The notes beneath the pieces are model-generated. The model ran no database searches, was not told where the DNA came from, and worked only from the letters and a program-made list of their open reading frames with translations. A stretch of DNA of 64,000 nucleotides, taken from positions 3,286,001 through 3,350,000 of the forward strand of contig NC_016023.1 of NCBI RefSeq assembly GCF_000169195.2, in the 5' to 3' direction. The position numbers and the translations under genes are program-made. Of the stretch, positions 25,216 to 34,258 are shown piece after piece. Each line of letters starts with the position of its first letter. Position 1 is the stretch's first letter. Origin of the DNA: Heyndrickxia coagulans 36D1 (GTDB taxonomy: Bacteria > Bacillota > Bacilli > Bacillales > Bacillaceae_C).

Positions 25216-26187
25216 TCAGGGCAAAAAATATAAAATTTGTCCATTCACCAGTCGGCTCGATATTTTTCCGGCAAATTCCAGATAAAGACATCTTGTAATT
25301 GTTGCCATAAACGGAGCGAAAAATTGCTTTATTGCCATATCCCCATAAGTATCCCGGCAGATTTGCGCCGCTGTTTTCTCTCCTTCTTGAAGCGACATGA
25401 CAATTTGCTTGAGTCTATGCTCATGGCGCATCCGGATGCTCTCCGCCCGCGCCTTTACATCCTCAATTAGCCCGCCGTGCCCCGGAAGCGCCACTTTGAC
25501 AGGCAGGTCTTTAATCCGGTCAAGCGAATCAAAATAATCCCCAAGCGGGTTTTTGTCGTTCTCAGACCAGGCGGCAACAATGGGGGACAAGTCTTTTAAC
25601 ACATGGTCTCCGAGCACCAGAATTTGCTTTTTGCGATTGTAAAAACAAAAATGGTCCGGCGCATGGCCAGGCGTCCGGATCGCTTCGTAAGGATCATCAC
25701 CGAGCAGAACCTGTTCGCCATTTTTAAAAAGGCCGTCCGGTTCAAAATCATATTTCGGGATCTCCCGTGCAAAATTCCGTTTCGGCAAAGTCGGCCCGCC
25801 ATGCTTTTGCAAAACCGCTTCGTATTTATCATGTGAAACGGCAAAACGGGCCTTTGTTTCCTGCATGGTCTGAAAGCTTAAATCGGACATGAAAACAGGT
25901 ACACTGTATTTTTCTTTCAGCCATTTCGCAAGCCCGAGATGGTCGGGATGCGAATGTGTCAGCACAATTTTTTCAATGGGAAAAACCGATGCCAGCACTT
26001 TGTTCCATGTTTCCTTCGCCGTTTCATGGAAGTCCCCGGTATCCACAATCGTGTACCCTTTTTTTCCTTTAAAAAGATAGCAATTGACCTCCCGCATGCC
26101 GAATGGAAAACGGACGACCAGTTTCCATACATTTTCCGCCACTTTCGTGAAGTCGCATGAATCCTTTTTCTCTGTAAAACTTGCCAA
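25216..26187 (-). CDS. MBL-fold metallo-hydrolase
   Basis: 323 aa with a TTG start at 26187, eight bases from AGGAGG; an ATG two codons earlier (26193) is almost on that site. Zn-binding motif HSHPDHLG near residue 78, followed by GHAPDHFCF, LVLGDHVL and PGHGG, as in glyoxalase II/beta-lactamase-fold hydrolases. A C-terminal helical region about 100 aa long (residues 220-323) resembles the winged-helix-like tail seen in LACTB2-type and thioesterase-like MBL proteins. Substrate unknown; perhaps a thioester given the acyl-CoA neighbourhood. Confidence 0.85.
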   Translation of the reverse strand: MASFTEKKDSCDFTKVAENVWKLVVRFPFGMREVNCYLFKGKKGYTIVDTGDFHETAKETWNKVLASVFPIEKIVLTHSHPDHLGLAKWLKEKYSVPVFMSDLSFQTMQETKARFAVSHDKYEAVLQKHGGPTLPKRNFAREIPKYDFEPDGLFKNGEQVLLGDDPYEAIRTPGHAPDHFCFYNRKKQILVLGDHVLKDLSPIVAAWSENDKNPLGDYFDSLDRIKDLPVKVALPGHGGLIEDVKARAESIRMRHEHRLKQIVMSLQEGEKTAAQICRDTYGDMAIKQFFAPFMATITRCLYLEFAGKISSRLVNGQILYFLP

Positions 26188-26319
26188 ATCCATCCCCTCC
26201 TACCATAAGCATAACTTTTCGGAGGAACTGGGGCAAACTTTTTCACTTTTTTTAATCGTATGCATGATGCCGCCAATCAGGCAGATGGTGCCATAAGTAC
26301 CTGCCTTTTTGGGCTGGGC

Positions 26320-27378
26320 TCAACTGTCCCGCAAAATCACCTGTTCGATCGGTTCTTTTGCAAATTCAATGCCGTTTTCGCGGAACAGCCGGACGATCAC
26401 ATGGCGCATTTCATTTTCAATCTCATCTTTCTGGTTGCCCGGCAAAAGCGGGATCTCTACAAGAAAATCAAAGCTATGGTTCCGCAACCGGATCAACTTT
26501 ACAGACGCTATCGTATCCGGTGCGAGACCATGATCTGCTTCTTTTACTGTTTCAAAAGCCTCGTGCAATAGCTTTTCCACCTTTTTTGTATCCATTTCGG
26601 AACTGACGCTGACCTGAATAGAAGCAGAAGGCTTTTCCGTCGTCCGGTTTTTAATGACCTGTTCAATAAAATATTGATTTGGAACAATCAGCGTACCGCT
26701 TTTATCGAGCCGGACCGTTGTAGAGCGGAGATTGATTTTCTCCACTCTGCCGGTTTCCTCATTGATTTCAACCGTTTCACCGACTTCAATCGGGCGTTCA
26801 AATAAAATGATGATCCCGGATACGAAGTTTGCCGCGATGTTGCGCATGCCAAAGCCGAGCCCGATCCCGATTACGCTTAAAACCGCCCCAAGTGCAGACA
26901 GGTCAAGGCCGACCGTTGTAAAGCTGATACAAAGTGCAGCAATCATGACGGTATAATAAATGAGGCGGTTAAACGTATACCCGAGTCCTCGGTCAACGTG
27001 ATAATGGTCATAAACGGTTGAAAGCACATATTTTGTCAGAAGCTTCACAAGCCTGTGCGCGAGCGTGACAATCATTAAAGCAACAATCAGCAAAAACGGC
27101 GTGACATCGAGCCCGCCTTTGGAATAAAGCGGGTAAAACAACCACCTGTTATCGGAGAAATCAAACAGGAAGATCAAAAGTACACCGTATAAACAAGCCC
27201 AGTTTGTAATTGAATAAACCGCTGGCTCGACCGTTTTTTGCAGCCGGCGGTTCCTTTTTGCAAGCACGGATACCGTCCACTTCAACAGCTTGCCGGCAAC
27301 AAGCAAAACGACCGTATCAAGCGCAAAACGAAAAAGATGAATGTCCGAGAATTCTTTCCATACTGTATCCAACAACAT
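26320..27378 (-). CDS. Mechanosensitive ion channel, MscS family
   Basis: 352 aa using ATG 27378 (weak GGGTGG just upstream). A TTG 54 bases earlier at 27432 lacks any ribosome site, so the start is uncertain. Four hydrophobic helices; the last holds the MscS pore helix LGAVLSVIGIGLGFGMRNIAANFVSGIIILFERPIEVGETVEI, with the Gly/Ala-packed TM3 followed by the beta domain (VEKINLRSTTVRLDKSGTLIVPNQYFI). Releases solutes upon hypo-osmotic shock. The protein is similar to B. subtilis YkuT-type channels. It starts close behind acoR but is functionally unrelated. Confidence 0.88.
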   Translation of the reverse strand: MLLDTVWKEFSDIHLFRFALDTVVLLVAGKLLKWTVSVLAKRNRRLQKTVEPAVYSITNWACLYGVLLIFLFDFSDNRWLFYPLYSKGGLDVTPFLLIVALMIVTLAHRLVKLLTKYVLSTVYDHYHVDRGLGYTFNRLIYYTVMIAALCISFTTVGLDLSALGAVLSVIGIGLGFGMRNIAANFVSGIIILFERPIEVGETVEINEETGRVEKINLRSTTVRLDKSGTLIVPNQYFIEQVIKNRTTEKPSASIQVSVSSEMDTKKVEKLLHEAFETVKEADHGLAPDTIASVKLIRLRNHSFDFLVEIPLLPGNQKDEIENEMRHVIVRLFRENGIEFAKEPIEQVILRDS

Positions 27379-27435
27379 AACCACCCGGTTCCAAGATGAT
27401 ATTTTTTCTATACCCTGAAACCGGGCATTCAATCG

Positions 27436-29268
27436 TTACAAGCCGTATTTCCGCAGTTTTCTGTAAAATGTGCTGCGCGGAATATCCAGCATTTTCGCCG
27501 CTGCCGCCGCATTTCCTTTCGTATGTTTCAAAGCTTCCAGTATCATATCGCGCTCAATCGCTTCCCGCGGGTTCAGCGTCGTGACCTGTTTTTCCATGCC
27601 GTTAAGCCCGGTCTCTCCGGAAACATATTCGTCCACATACCGTTCCGCTTCTTCTTCACCGGCCACAGCAAGCAGTCGGACGTTTTCAATCACATTCATC
27701 AGTTCACGGATATTGCCGGGCCAATGATAATCCTGCATTTTCTTCATAACCGCCGGCGGGATTTCGACGTCTTGATTTTTCTTTCTGCTGATATACTGAA
27801 TCAAAGCAGGCAAGTCTTCTTTTCTTTCGCGCAAAGCAGGAAGGCGGACGGGAAAAACATACAGGCGGTAAAACAAATCTTCACGGAACTTCCCTTCTTT
27901 GACGAGCTTCGGTAAATCCTTGTGGGTCGCGGCAATAATCCGGACGTCCACACTTACTTCTTTTGCAGAACCGACCGGCACGACTTTTCTTTCCTGCAGG
28001 ACGCGGAGCAACGCCGTTTGCATGGCAGACGGCAGCTCGGCCACTTCGTCAAGAAATAAGGTGCCGCCATGGGCCTGCTCGAATTTTCCTTTATGGCCAC
28101 CCCGTTTTGCGCCGGTAAAAGCCCCGTCGGCATAACCGAAAAACTCGCTTTCCATTAATTCTTTCGGCACAGCCCCGCAATTGACGGCAATAAACGGGCC
28201 GTTTTTCCGGCTGCTGTTTTCATGGATGGCTCGTGCGACCAGCTCCTTTCCAGTTCCGGTCTCACCCGTGATAAAACAAGTGGTATCGGAAAGGGAAGCA
28301 ATCCGGGCTTTGCGCAACGTTTCCTGAAAACTTCTACTTATACCGGTGACGCCACGGAAGACGAACTTTTCTTTTTGAAGAAGGGTGCCGGAAAGATTTT
28401 TATTTTCAGACAAAAAGAAACAGGTGCCGATTTTTTCCCGGCTGGAAGGCAATGGAATGGATTGGTTCACAATGGTATCCGTTTGGGAGGTCATTTCTTC
28501 AATCGTTCTACCAAAATAATCCGGCATTTTCTTCCGAAGCGGCCGGCTTGCCGCAACGGCTTTTCCTTCTTCATCCGTAATGACGAGTAACCGGTCCCCG
28601 TACTGGTCCGAAAGTTCAACAGCTTTTTGGATGAAACGTTCATGCCGGCTTTTTGCCATGCGTACGATTTCCTGCTCTACTGTATAAGCCAGCGATGAAA
28701 CCATGGCGAGCATGAAAGGGTGGGATTCGGTATATGGACATGTTAAGTCCATGACGCCAACAAGATTCCTTTGGCTGTCGTAAACCGGCGCGGCTGCACA
28801 GCTCCACTGGTGGGAGGCAACCGAAAAATGCTCAGGGCCGTTCACCATCACGGCTTCCCCTGTCTCAAGCGTAGTGCCGATCGCATTCGTGCCGACCCGC
28901 TCTTCCGTCCAGCAAACCCCTTCGACAAAATTAATTTTTTGCGCTTCAAAAATGGTTTTCCGGTTTCCTGATACGGACAGCACATGCCCGCAAGGATCAA
29001 TCAGGAGCGCCATCATGCCGGCTTCCTGAAACACAGGCTCCATCTTTTTCACATGGCGTTCGGCAATATTTAAAAAATCTTTATGCCTTTCCCGGTGTGC
29101 CAATAGTTTTTCAACAGGCAGGATATGCTGCCCTTTCCGCAAATACGGGTTCACATCCCGTTTTTTACAGCGGTACCACGATTCAGCGATTCGGTTGTTG
29201 ATTCTCTCGGGATCCAATGTCCCTTCCTGCACAAACTTTTTCCACGTATTCCAATAACATACAGCCAT
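27436..29268 (-). CDS. acoR: Sigma-54-dependent activator of acetoin catabolism
   Basis: 610 aa, GGAGGG before the ATG. N-terminal GAF-type sensor (residues about 60-200, [32 protein letters not shown]), then an AAA+ domain with Walker A GETGTGKE, the sigma-54-contact motif GAFTGA and Walker [12 protein letters not shown]-terminal Fis-type helix-turn-helix ([25 protein letters not shown]) closes it. Lies directly downstream of acoABCL, as in B. subtilis, behind its own promoter. It should activate the -24/-12 promoter found before acoA in response to acetoin. Confidence 0.95.
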   Translation of the reverse strand: MAVCYWNTWKKFVQEGTLDPERINNRIAESWYRCKKRDVNPYLRKGQHILPVEKLLAHRERHKDFLNIAERHVKKMEPVFQEAGMMALLIDPCGHVLSVSGNRKTIFEAQKINFVEGVCWTEERVGTNAIGTTLETGEAVMVNGPEHFSVASHQWSCAAAPVYDSQRNLVGVMDLTCPYTESHPFMLAMVSSLAYTVEQEIVRMAKSRHERFIQKAVELSDQYGDRLLVITDEEGKAVAASRPLRKKMPDYFGRTIEEMTSQTDTIVNQSIPLPSSREKIGTCFFLSENKNLSGTLLQKEKFVFRGVTGISRSFQETLRKARIASLSDTTCFITGETGTGKELVARAIHENSSRKNGPFIAVNCGAVPKELMESEFFGYADGAFTGAKRGGHKGKFEQAHGGTLFLDEVAELPSAMQTALLRVLQERKVVPVGSAKEVSVDVRIIAATHKDLPKLVKEGKFREDLFYRLYVFPVRLPALRERKEDLPALIQYISRKKNQDVEIPPAVMKKMQDYHWPGNIRELMNVIENVRLLAVAGEEEAERYVDEYVSGETGLNGMEKQVTTLNPREAIERDMILEALKHTKGNAAAAAKMLDIPRSTFYRKLRKYGL

Positions 29269-29333
29269 CTTTCATCCCTCCGACTCATCATAGAAAATTG
29301 CGCATCAGGAAGAAAGTCGTGATGTTCTTTTCT

Positions 29334-29363
29334 ATTATAATCGAATACGGAAAGCGTTTTCAA
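29334..29363 (-). promoter_or_regulatory. acoR promoter overlapped by a cre-like site
   Basis: Minus strand: TTGAAA (29363-29358), 18-base spacer, TATAAT (29339-29334). GGAAAGCGTTTTCA at 29349-29362 matches the cre consensus at 13 of 14 positions and covers the spacer, so CcpA would block this promoter. CcpA control of acoR is known in B. subtilis. Confidence 0.7.
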
Positions 29364-29386
29364 TATGTAGACAGGGCTTATGAATA

Positions 29387-29415
29387 TTCCCGGCAGTCTG
29401 AGAGACTGCCGGGAA
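29387..29415. terminator. Strong hairpin between acoL and acoR
   Basis: TTCCCGGCAGTCT and AGACTGCCGGGAA form a 13-bp perfect stem with a three-base loop, four bases past the acoL stop. No clear T-run, so it may cut read-through into acoR or stabilise the aco mRNA 3' end. Confidence 0.65.
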
Positions 29416-29418
29416 TGA

Positions 29419-30798
29419 TTATACGTGCACCGGATGCCCCTGTGCATTTAAAACGGCTTCATGGATGGCTTCTGAGACGGTCGGATGAGCGGCAATCAAG
29501 CGCTCAAGCAGATCAGCCGTCATTTCCCCGTTCAGCATCAATACCCCCTGCCCGACCAGTTCTGTTGCATGCGGGCCGCAAATGGACAAGCCGACCACCT
29601 CTTCGTATTCCGGCTCGATGATGACTTTCACTTTCCCAACCTGTTCCCCGCTGATCATCGCTTTTCCGTTTGCCGAAAACGGAAATTCGCCGATCCGAAC
29701 AGCGCCGTACATTTCTTTCGCCTGCTTTTCGGTGAGGCCGGTGCCGGCAATTTCCGGAAACGTATAAATGCAGCGGGGAACGGCTTTGTAATCCGCACTT
29801 GCCTCCATTCCGCATGCATTGAGCGCCGCCACTTTTCCTTCATGAAAAGCGACATGTGCAAGTTGGATGCCGCCAATACAATCGCCGCAGGCATAAATAT
29901 GGGGGATGTTCGTCTGCATCTTTTCATTGACTTTTATGCCCGATTTTTCATACGCCACCCCGGCATTTTCGAGGCCGATCCCGTTGACAGACGGTTTCCG
30001 GCCGATTGAAACAAGCACGTATTCCCCGTAAATCTCGCGCGTTTCCCCTTCCTGCTCAATCAGCGCGCATTTCTTATCACGGTCCAGTTTTTTTACGGCA
30101 GCAGATGTATAAATGTCCACCCCGTCTTTTTCAAGCTGCTCTTTTAAAATATTCGCGATATCTGCATCTTCCCCCGGCAAAATATGTGGGGCCATCTCTA
30201 TGATCGACACTTTTGTCCCAAGCCGGCTGTAAATGCTCGCAAACTCGCAACCGATTACCCCACCGCCGACAATCACGAGCGATGGAGGCAGGCCGGGAAG
30301 AGACATGGCCTGCGTGCTGTCGATGATCCAGTTGCCATCAAACGGCGCAAACGGGAGGGAACTCGGTTCAGACCCTGTTGCGATGATGAACTGGTCCGCT
30401 TTTATTTCAACCGTGCCGTTTGCTGTTTCTGCAAGAACAACATGGGGTGACTGGAATGCCGCTTTTCCCTGCACGATTTTGATTTTGTTTTTCTTCATTA
30501 AGTATTGAATGCCCTGTACAAGCCGGGAAACGATCGCATTTTTCCTTTCAAGCAGGGCAGGCCAGTCAATGGACACCGCTTCCTTGTTCACCCGGATCCC
30601 GAATTTGTCCGCTTCCCGAATGTCCCGGTAGCGCCCTGCACTTTCCAAAAGTGTCTTGGTCGGCATGCACCCTTCATTTAAGCATGTGCCGCCGAGTGTC
30701 GCCTGTTCAAATAAAATGACATCCGCACCCTGCTGTGCTGCTGTAATGGCAGCGACGTAGCCCGCAGGCCCGCCGCCTAAAATCCCGATGGTTTCCAT
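29419..30798 (-). CDS. acoL: Dihydrolipoyl dehydrogenase of the acetoin dehydrogenase complex
   Basis: 459 aa, start ATG 30798 giving METIGILGGGPAGYVAAI; the longer reading frame upstream runs antisense-free but unsupported into acoC. FAD motif GGGPAGY, redox-active disulfide in GGTCLNEGCMPTK, NAD motif VGGGVIGCEFASIY, second FAD site YACGDCIGG and the catalytic His-Glu of AHPTVSEAIHEAV. Reoxidises the lipoyl group of AcoC. Last gene of acoA-acoB-acoC-acoL. Confidence 0.95.
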   Translation of the reverse strand: METIGILGGGPAGYVAAITAAQQGADVILFEQATLGGTCLNEGCMPTKTLLESAGRYRDIREADKFGIRVNKEAVSIDWPALLERKNAIVSRLVQGIQYLMKKNKIKIVQGKAAFQSPHVVLAETANGTVEIKADQFIIATGSEPSSLPFAPFDGNWIIDSTQAMSLPGLPPSLVIVGGGVIGCEFASIYSRLGTKVSIIEMAPHILPGEDADIANILKEQLEKDGVDIYTSAAVKKLDRDKKCALIEQEGETREIYGEYVLVSIGRKPSVNGIGLENAGVAYEKSGIKVNEKMQTNIPHIYACGDCIGGIQLAHVAFHEGKVAALNACGMEASADYKAVPRCIYTFPEIAGTGLTEKQAKEMYGAVRIGEFPFSANGKAMISGEQVGKVKVIIEPEYEEVVGLSICGPHATELVGQGVLMLNGEMTADLLERLIAAHPTVSEAIHEAVLNAQGHPVHV

Positions 30799-30814
30799 CC
30801 TGATCCCTTCTTTC

Positions 30815-32026
30815 CTACAAAAGCATCGTAACCGGTTCTTCCAAATATTGCTTGACCGTTTGCAGGAAGGCCGCTGCCGGCGCCCCGTCGAGCACGCGGT
30901 GGTCAAACGTCAGGCTGAGCGGCAGCCGGCTCCGTTTTTCAATTTTGTCCCCGATAAAAACAGCTTCATCCGAAACGACACCGACACCCAATATTCCGGC
31001 TTCCGGCGGGTTCAAAATGGGCGTAAAAAATTCGACGCCGCTTGCACCCAGGCTTGAAATGGTAAAAGTGGATCCTTGCATCTCATCTGCCGGCAGTTTT
31101 CCGGATCTTGCTGCCGCTGTTTTTTCTTTGATTTCTTTTGCCAAGTCGATCAGCGATTTGCTGTCGGCGTTGCGGATGACCGGGACAATCAGCCCTTTTT
31201 CAACCGCCGTTGCGATGCCCAAATGGATTTCCGGGTAAGTGACAATTGTGTTATCCATAAACGCACTGTTCATTTCCGGATGGTTTTCGAGGGCAAGGAT
31301 GGCAGCTCTTGCTATAAAATCCGTGATCGTCAGTTTGCTGTCGTACCGTTTTGTGATTGTCTCTTTCACTTGCGTTTTTAGCGCCAATAGTTCCGTGACA
31401 TCCGCTTTCATCGTGATCGTCAGCTGTGCAGCCGATTGCAGGCTGGCATGCATGCGTTCTGCGATCACTTTGCGCATGCCGGATACCGGTGTGTGCTTCG
31501 GTTCTTTTCCTGCCGGCGCCTGGATGAGGCTGTCCTGTTTGCGGCTTTCTTTCTTTGACGCAATTGCCTGTTCCACATCTTCTTTTGTAATCCTGCCCCC
31601 TGGCCCGGTCCCTTTTATATCTTCCGGTTTGATGCCTGCTGCTTCCGCCATTTTCCGCGCGACCGGGGAAATTTTCACGCGCACTTTCCCCGGTTTTTTC
31701 GGGAGCGGTGCGGGACGGGCCGCCTTTATTTCTTCTTTTTGTCCTTTTTCTTCCTGCACCGGGGCTGCTGTTGCCGCCACTTCTTCATCCGGGTTTCCAA
31801 TATAGCAAATCACCGTTCCCGGCGGTACGCCCTTTCCTTCCGGCACATTGATTTTTAATACATTGCCGTCCGCAGGGGACTCGATTTCCATCTCTATTTT
31901 TTCCGAACTGATGCTAGCGATCGGGTCGCCTTTTTTAACGGCTTCTCCTTCTGTTTTATTCCACTGTGAAACGGTTCCTTCTTTCATCGCCATCCCAAGT
32001 TTGGGCATAATAACTTCAACCGGCAT
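30815..32026 (-). CDS. acoC: Acetoin dehydrogenase E2, dihydrolipoamide acetyltransferase
   Basis: 403 aa, ATG 32026 with AAAGGAG eight bases upstream (a GTG at 32035 is too close). One lipoyl domain (lipoylated Lys43 in SSEKIEME), a Pro/Ala/Glu-rich linker, an E3/E1-binding domain (SPVARKMAEAAGIKPEDIKGTGPGGRITKEDV) and a catalytic domain ending in HRVLDGAPAAAFL with the His-x3-Asp active site. Transfers the acetyl group derived from acetoin to CoA. Seventeen bases separate it from acoL. Confidence 0.95.
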   Translation of the reverse strand: MPVEVIMPKLGMAMKEGTVSQWNKTEGEAVKKGDPIASISSEKIEMEIESPADGNVLKINVPEGKGVPPGTVICYIGNPDEEVAATAAPVQEEKGQKEEIKAARPAPLPKKPGKVRVKISPVARKMAEAAGIKPEDIKGTGPGGRITKEDVEQAIASKKESRKQDSLIQAPAGKEPKHTPVSGMRKVIAERMHASLQSAAQLTITMKADVTELLALKTQVKETITKRYDSKLTITDFIARAAILALENHPEMNSAFMDNTIVTYPEIHLGIATAVEKGLIVPVIRNADSKSLIDLAKEIKEKTAAARSGKLPADEMQGSTFTISSLGASGVEFFTPILNPPEAGILGVGVVSDEAVFIGDKIEKRSRLPLSLTFDHRVLDGAPAAAFLQTVKQYLEEPVTMLL

Positions 32027-32052
32027 GCCAACCACTCCTTTCTATCTGTCTG

Positions 32053-33081
32053 TTATTGCCCGACCGGTTCCCCCAACAGCTCTGATACCGCCTGCACAAT
32101 TTTCCCGGCGGACGGCAAATACAAATCTTCAAGCGGCGGCGAGAACGGAACCGGCGTGTGCGGTGCCGTGATCCGTTTGATCGGGGCATCCAGATCATCA
32201 AACCCTTTATCGGCAACAAGTGCCGCAATATCGGTTGCCACATTGCACCGCGGGTTCGCTTCATCGACCACAATGAGCCGGTTTGTTTTTGCGACCGACT
32301 GGAGAATCGTCCCTTCATCAAGCGGCGATAAACTGCGCGGGTCAATCACTTCCGCTTCGATGCCGTCTTTGGCAAGCCGTTCTGCCGCTTCAAGCGCCGT
32401 CTGCACCTGTTTGCCAACTGCAACAATGGTGATGTCGCTTCCTTCACGTTTCCTGTCCGCCTTACCGAGCGGAATCGTATAGTAATCTTCGGGCACTTCC
32501 CCTTTTATGTTGTAAAGCGTTTTATCTTCAAAAAAGATAACCGGGTCATTGTCTTCGATCGCAGCCAAAAGCAGCCCTTTCGCATCATATGGCGTTGACG
32601 GCACGACGACTTTTAAGCCCGGTATCGACGTAAACAGCGCATACAGGCTTTGCGAGTGCTGGGCCGCCGCCCGGAAACCGGCGCCGTGCATCGTCCGGAC
32701 CGTCACCGGCACTTGCGCCTTGCCGCCGAACATGTACCGGAATTTCGCGCCCTGGTTGAGCACTTCGTCCAGACAGCTGCCGATAAAATCGTTGAACATG
32801 AGCTCTGCAATCGGCCGCAATCCTGTTGAAGCAGCAGCCATCGCAGCCCCCATATAGCCCGCTTCCGTAATCGGCGTATCCAAAATCCGCCCGCGGCCGA
32901 ATTCCTGGACAAGGCCTTTCGTCACGCCAAGCACGCCACCCCATGCTTCTTCATCCTGCAGGTGATCAACTTCCGCACCGCCGGCAACATCTTCCCCCAT
33001 CAAAATTACATTTTCATCTCTTCTCATCGCCAGTTTCATCGCTTCGTTAATGGCCTGCGAAAAAGAAATTTGTCTTCCCAT
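32053..33081 (-). CDS. acoB: Acetoin dehydrogenase E1 component, beta subunit
   Basis: 342 aa, AAGGAGG before the ATG. A transketolase-like E1-beta: SFSQAINEAMKLAMRRDENVILMGEDVAGG (with the TPP-contacting Glu of MGED), GVLGVTKGLVQEFG, RILDTPITEAGYMGAAMAAA and a C-terminal domain with DPRSLSPLDEGTI. Pairs with AcoA to bind TPP and cleave acetoin into acetaldehyde and an acetyl-lipoyl intermediate. Lies 25 bases after acoA in the same operon. Confidence 0.95.
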   Translation of the reverse strand: MGRQISFSQAINEAMKLAMRRDENVILMGEDVAGGAEVDHLQDEEAWGGVLGVTKGLVQEFGRGRILDTPITEAGYMGAAMAAASTGLRPIAELMFNDFIGSCLDEVLNQGAKFRYMFGGKAQVPVTVRTMHGAGFRAAAQHSQSLYALFTSIPGLKVVVPSTPYDAKGLLLAAIEDNDPVIFFEDKTLYNIKGEVPEDYYTIPLGKADRKREGSDITIVAVGKQVQTALEAAERLAKDGIEAEVIDPRSLSPLDEGTILQSVAKTNRLIVVDEANPRCNVATDIAALVADKGFDDLDAPIKRITAPHTPVPFSPPLEDLYLPSAGKIVQAVSELLGEPVGQ

Positions 33082-33106
33082 TGGAAAGGCCTCCTTTTTT
33101 CATAGA

Positions 33107-34099
33107 TTAGTAGGATACATAGACATCTTTCAAAAGTTCGGAAGGGTCCGGATACGGGCTTTCTTCGCTGAATTTCACAGCTTCTTCGATCTCCTGTTCC
33201 ACTTTTTGTTCCAGGCTGTTGATGTCTGCTTCGCTGAACAAGTTTTGTTCAAGCACAAATTTTTTAAATTGGACGATCGCATCTTTTTCATTCAGCTGTT
33301 TCGCCTTTTCTGCTTCTGCTTTATAAGTTTGGGCATCCCCTTCAAAATGCCCGTAGTTTCGGTACGTCACGCATTCAATCAGCGACGGGCCTTCCCCGTT
33401 GCGGGCGCGTTCCACCGCTTCTTTTGCCGCCTGGTACACGGCGACGATATCTTTCCCGTCGACACGAACACCCGGAATGTCGTAGGCAACGGCACGGTCG
33501 GCAATCGTTTTACAGCTTGACGCATAATGGAATGGCGTCGCTTCCCCATAGCCGTTATTTTCCGCCACAAAAATGACCGGAAGCTTCCATACGGCTGCCA
33601 AGTTGATGCCTTCGTGAAACGTACCGTGGTTATTCGCGCCGTCCCCAAAGAAGCAAACGCTTACATTACTCGTCTTTTTAACTTTCGCCGTCAATGCTGC
33701 GCCGCATGCCAGCGGGAACCCGCCGCCGACAATCCCGTTTGCACCGAGCATGCCTTTGTCGAGGTCGGCAATATGCATGGAACCGCCTTTTCCTTTGCAC
33801 AGACCTGTCGCTTTCCCGTAGATTTCCGCCATCATCCCTTTTAAATCGCAGCCTTTCGCGATACAGTGGCCGTGGCCGCGGTGTGTGCTTGTGATCATAT
33901 CCTGATCGTTCAGATGGGCGCAAACGCCGACTGCAACCGCTTCCTCACCGGCATATAAGTGGACGAAGCCCGGTAAAATGCCGGTCGCAAACACTTCATG
34001 CACTTTGTCTTCAAACTTGCGGATTTCAAACATTTTTTGCAACATCCACTGCGCTTTTTCCTTCGTTAACTGCAGTTCGCCCGCTTTTACTGTCTCCAT
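33107..34099 (-). CDS. acoA: Acetoin dehydrogenase E1 component, alpha subunit
   Basis: 330 aa, AAGGAGG before the ATG. TPP/Mg motif GDGANNHGTFHEGINLAAVWKLPVIFVAENN is complete, with HRGHGHCIAKG (catalytic-loop histidines) and CKGKGGSMHIADLDKGMLGANGIVGGG typical of AcoA/PdhA-type E1-alpha. First gene of the acetoin operon, immediately behind a sigma-54 promoter. The complex lets the cell re-use acetoin excreted during glucose overflow metabolism. Confidence 0.95.
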   Translation of the reverse strand: METVKAGELQLTKEKAQWMLQKMFEIRKFEDKVHEVFATGILPGFVHLYAGEEAVAVGVCAHLNDQDMITSTHRGHGHCIAKGCDLKGMMAEIYGKATGLCKGKGGSMHIADLDKGMLGANGIVGGGFPLACGAALTAKVKKTSNVSVCFFGDGANNHGTFHEGINLAAVWKLPVIFVAENNGYGEATPFHYASSCKTIADRAVAYDIPGVRVDGKDIVAVYQAAKEAVERARNGEGPSLIECVTYRNYGHFEGDAQTYKAEAEKAKQLNEKDAIVQFKKFVLEQNLFSEADINSLEQKVEQEIEEAVKFSEESPYPDPSELLKDVYVSY

Positions 34100-34139
34100 T
34101 TATCCATCCTCCTTATCGTCGTCTTTCACTTGGTAAACA

Positions 34140-34156
34140 AGCAAAAAGCGTGCCAA
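34140..34156 (-). promoter_or_regulatory. Sigma-54 (-24/-12) promoter of the aco operon
   Basis: Minus strand TTGGCAC (34156-34150), five bases, TTGC (34144-34141), then T. This is a perfect match to TTGGCAC-N5-TTGCW, 41 bases before the acoA start. Confidence 0.92.
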
Positions 34157-34205
34157 CTGAAAACCCCGCTTTCATCCTGCTTCGTCTGCCCGGCACATAA
34201 AAAAA

Positions 34206-34241
34206 TGAGACAAACCGGGACAGCTGTCTCATTTTGTCTCA
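34206..34241 (-). promoter_or_regulatory. Repeated TGAGACA/TGTCTCA boxes: candidate AcoR activator site, also a terminator hairpin
   Basis: TGAGACA (34206-34212), a GGGACAGCTGTCTC near-palindrome (34217-34230) and another TGTCTCA (34235-34241). They lie 50-100 bases upstream of the -24 element, where enhancer-binding proteins act. On the minus strand the same bases can fold and are followed by seven T, so they may also terminate the upstream transporter pseudogene. Confidence 0.6.
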
Positions 34242-34258
34242 TTTTTTCCCATATTTTC

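Noticed and set aside
27010-27045. Ter-like ATATGTGCTTTC (minus strand) in the MscS gene
   Set aside because: The A-run after the core is missing; coding sequence.
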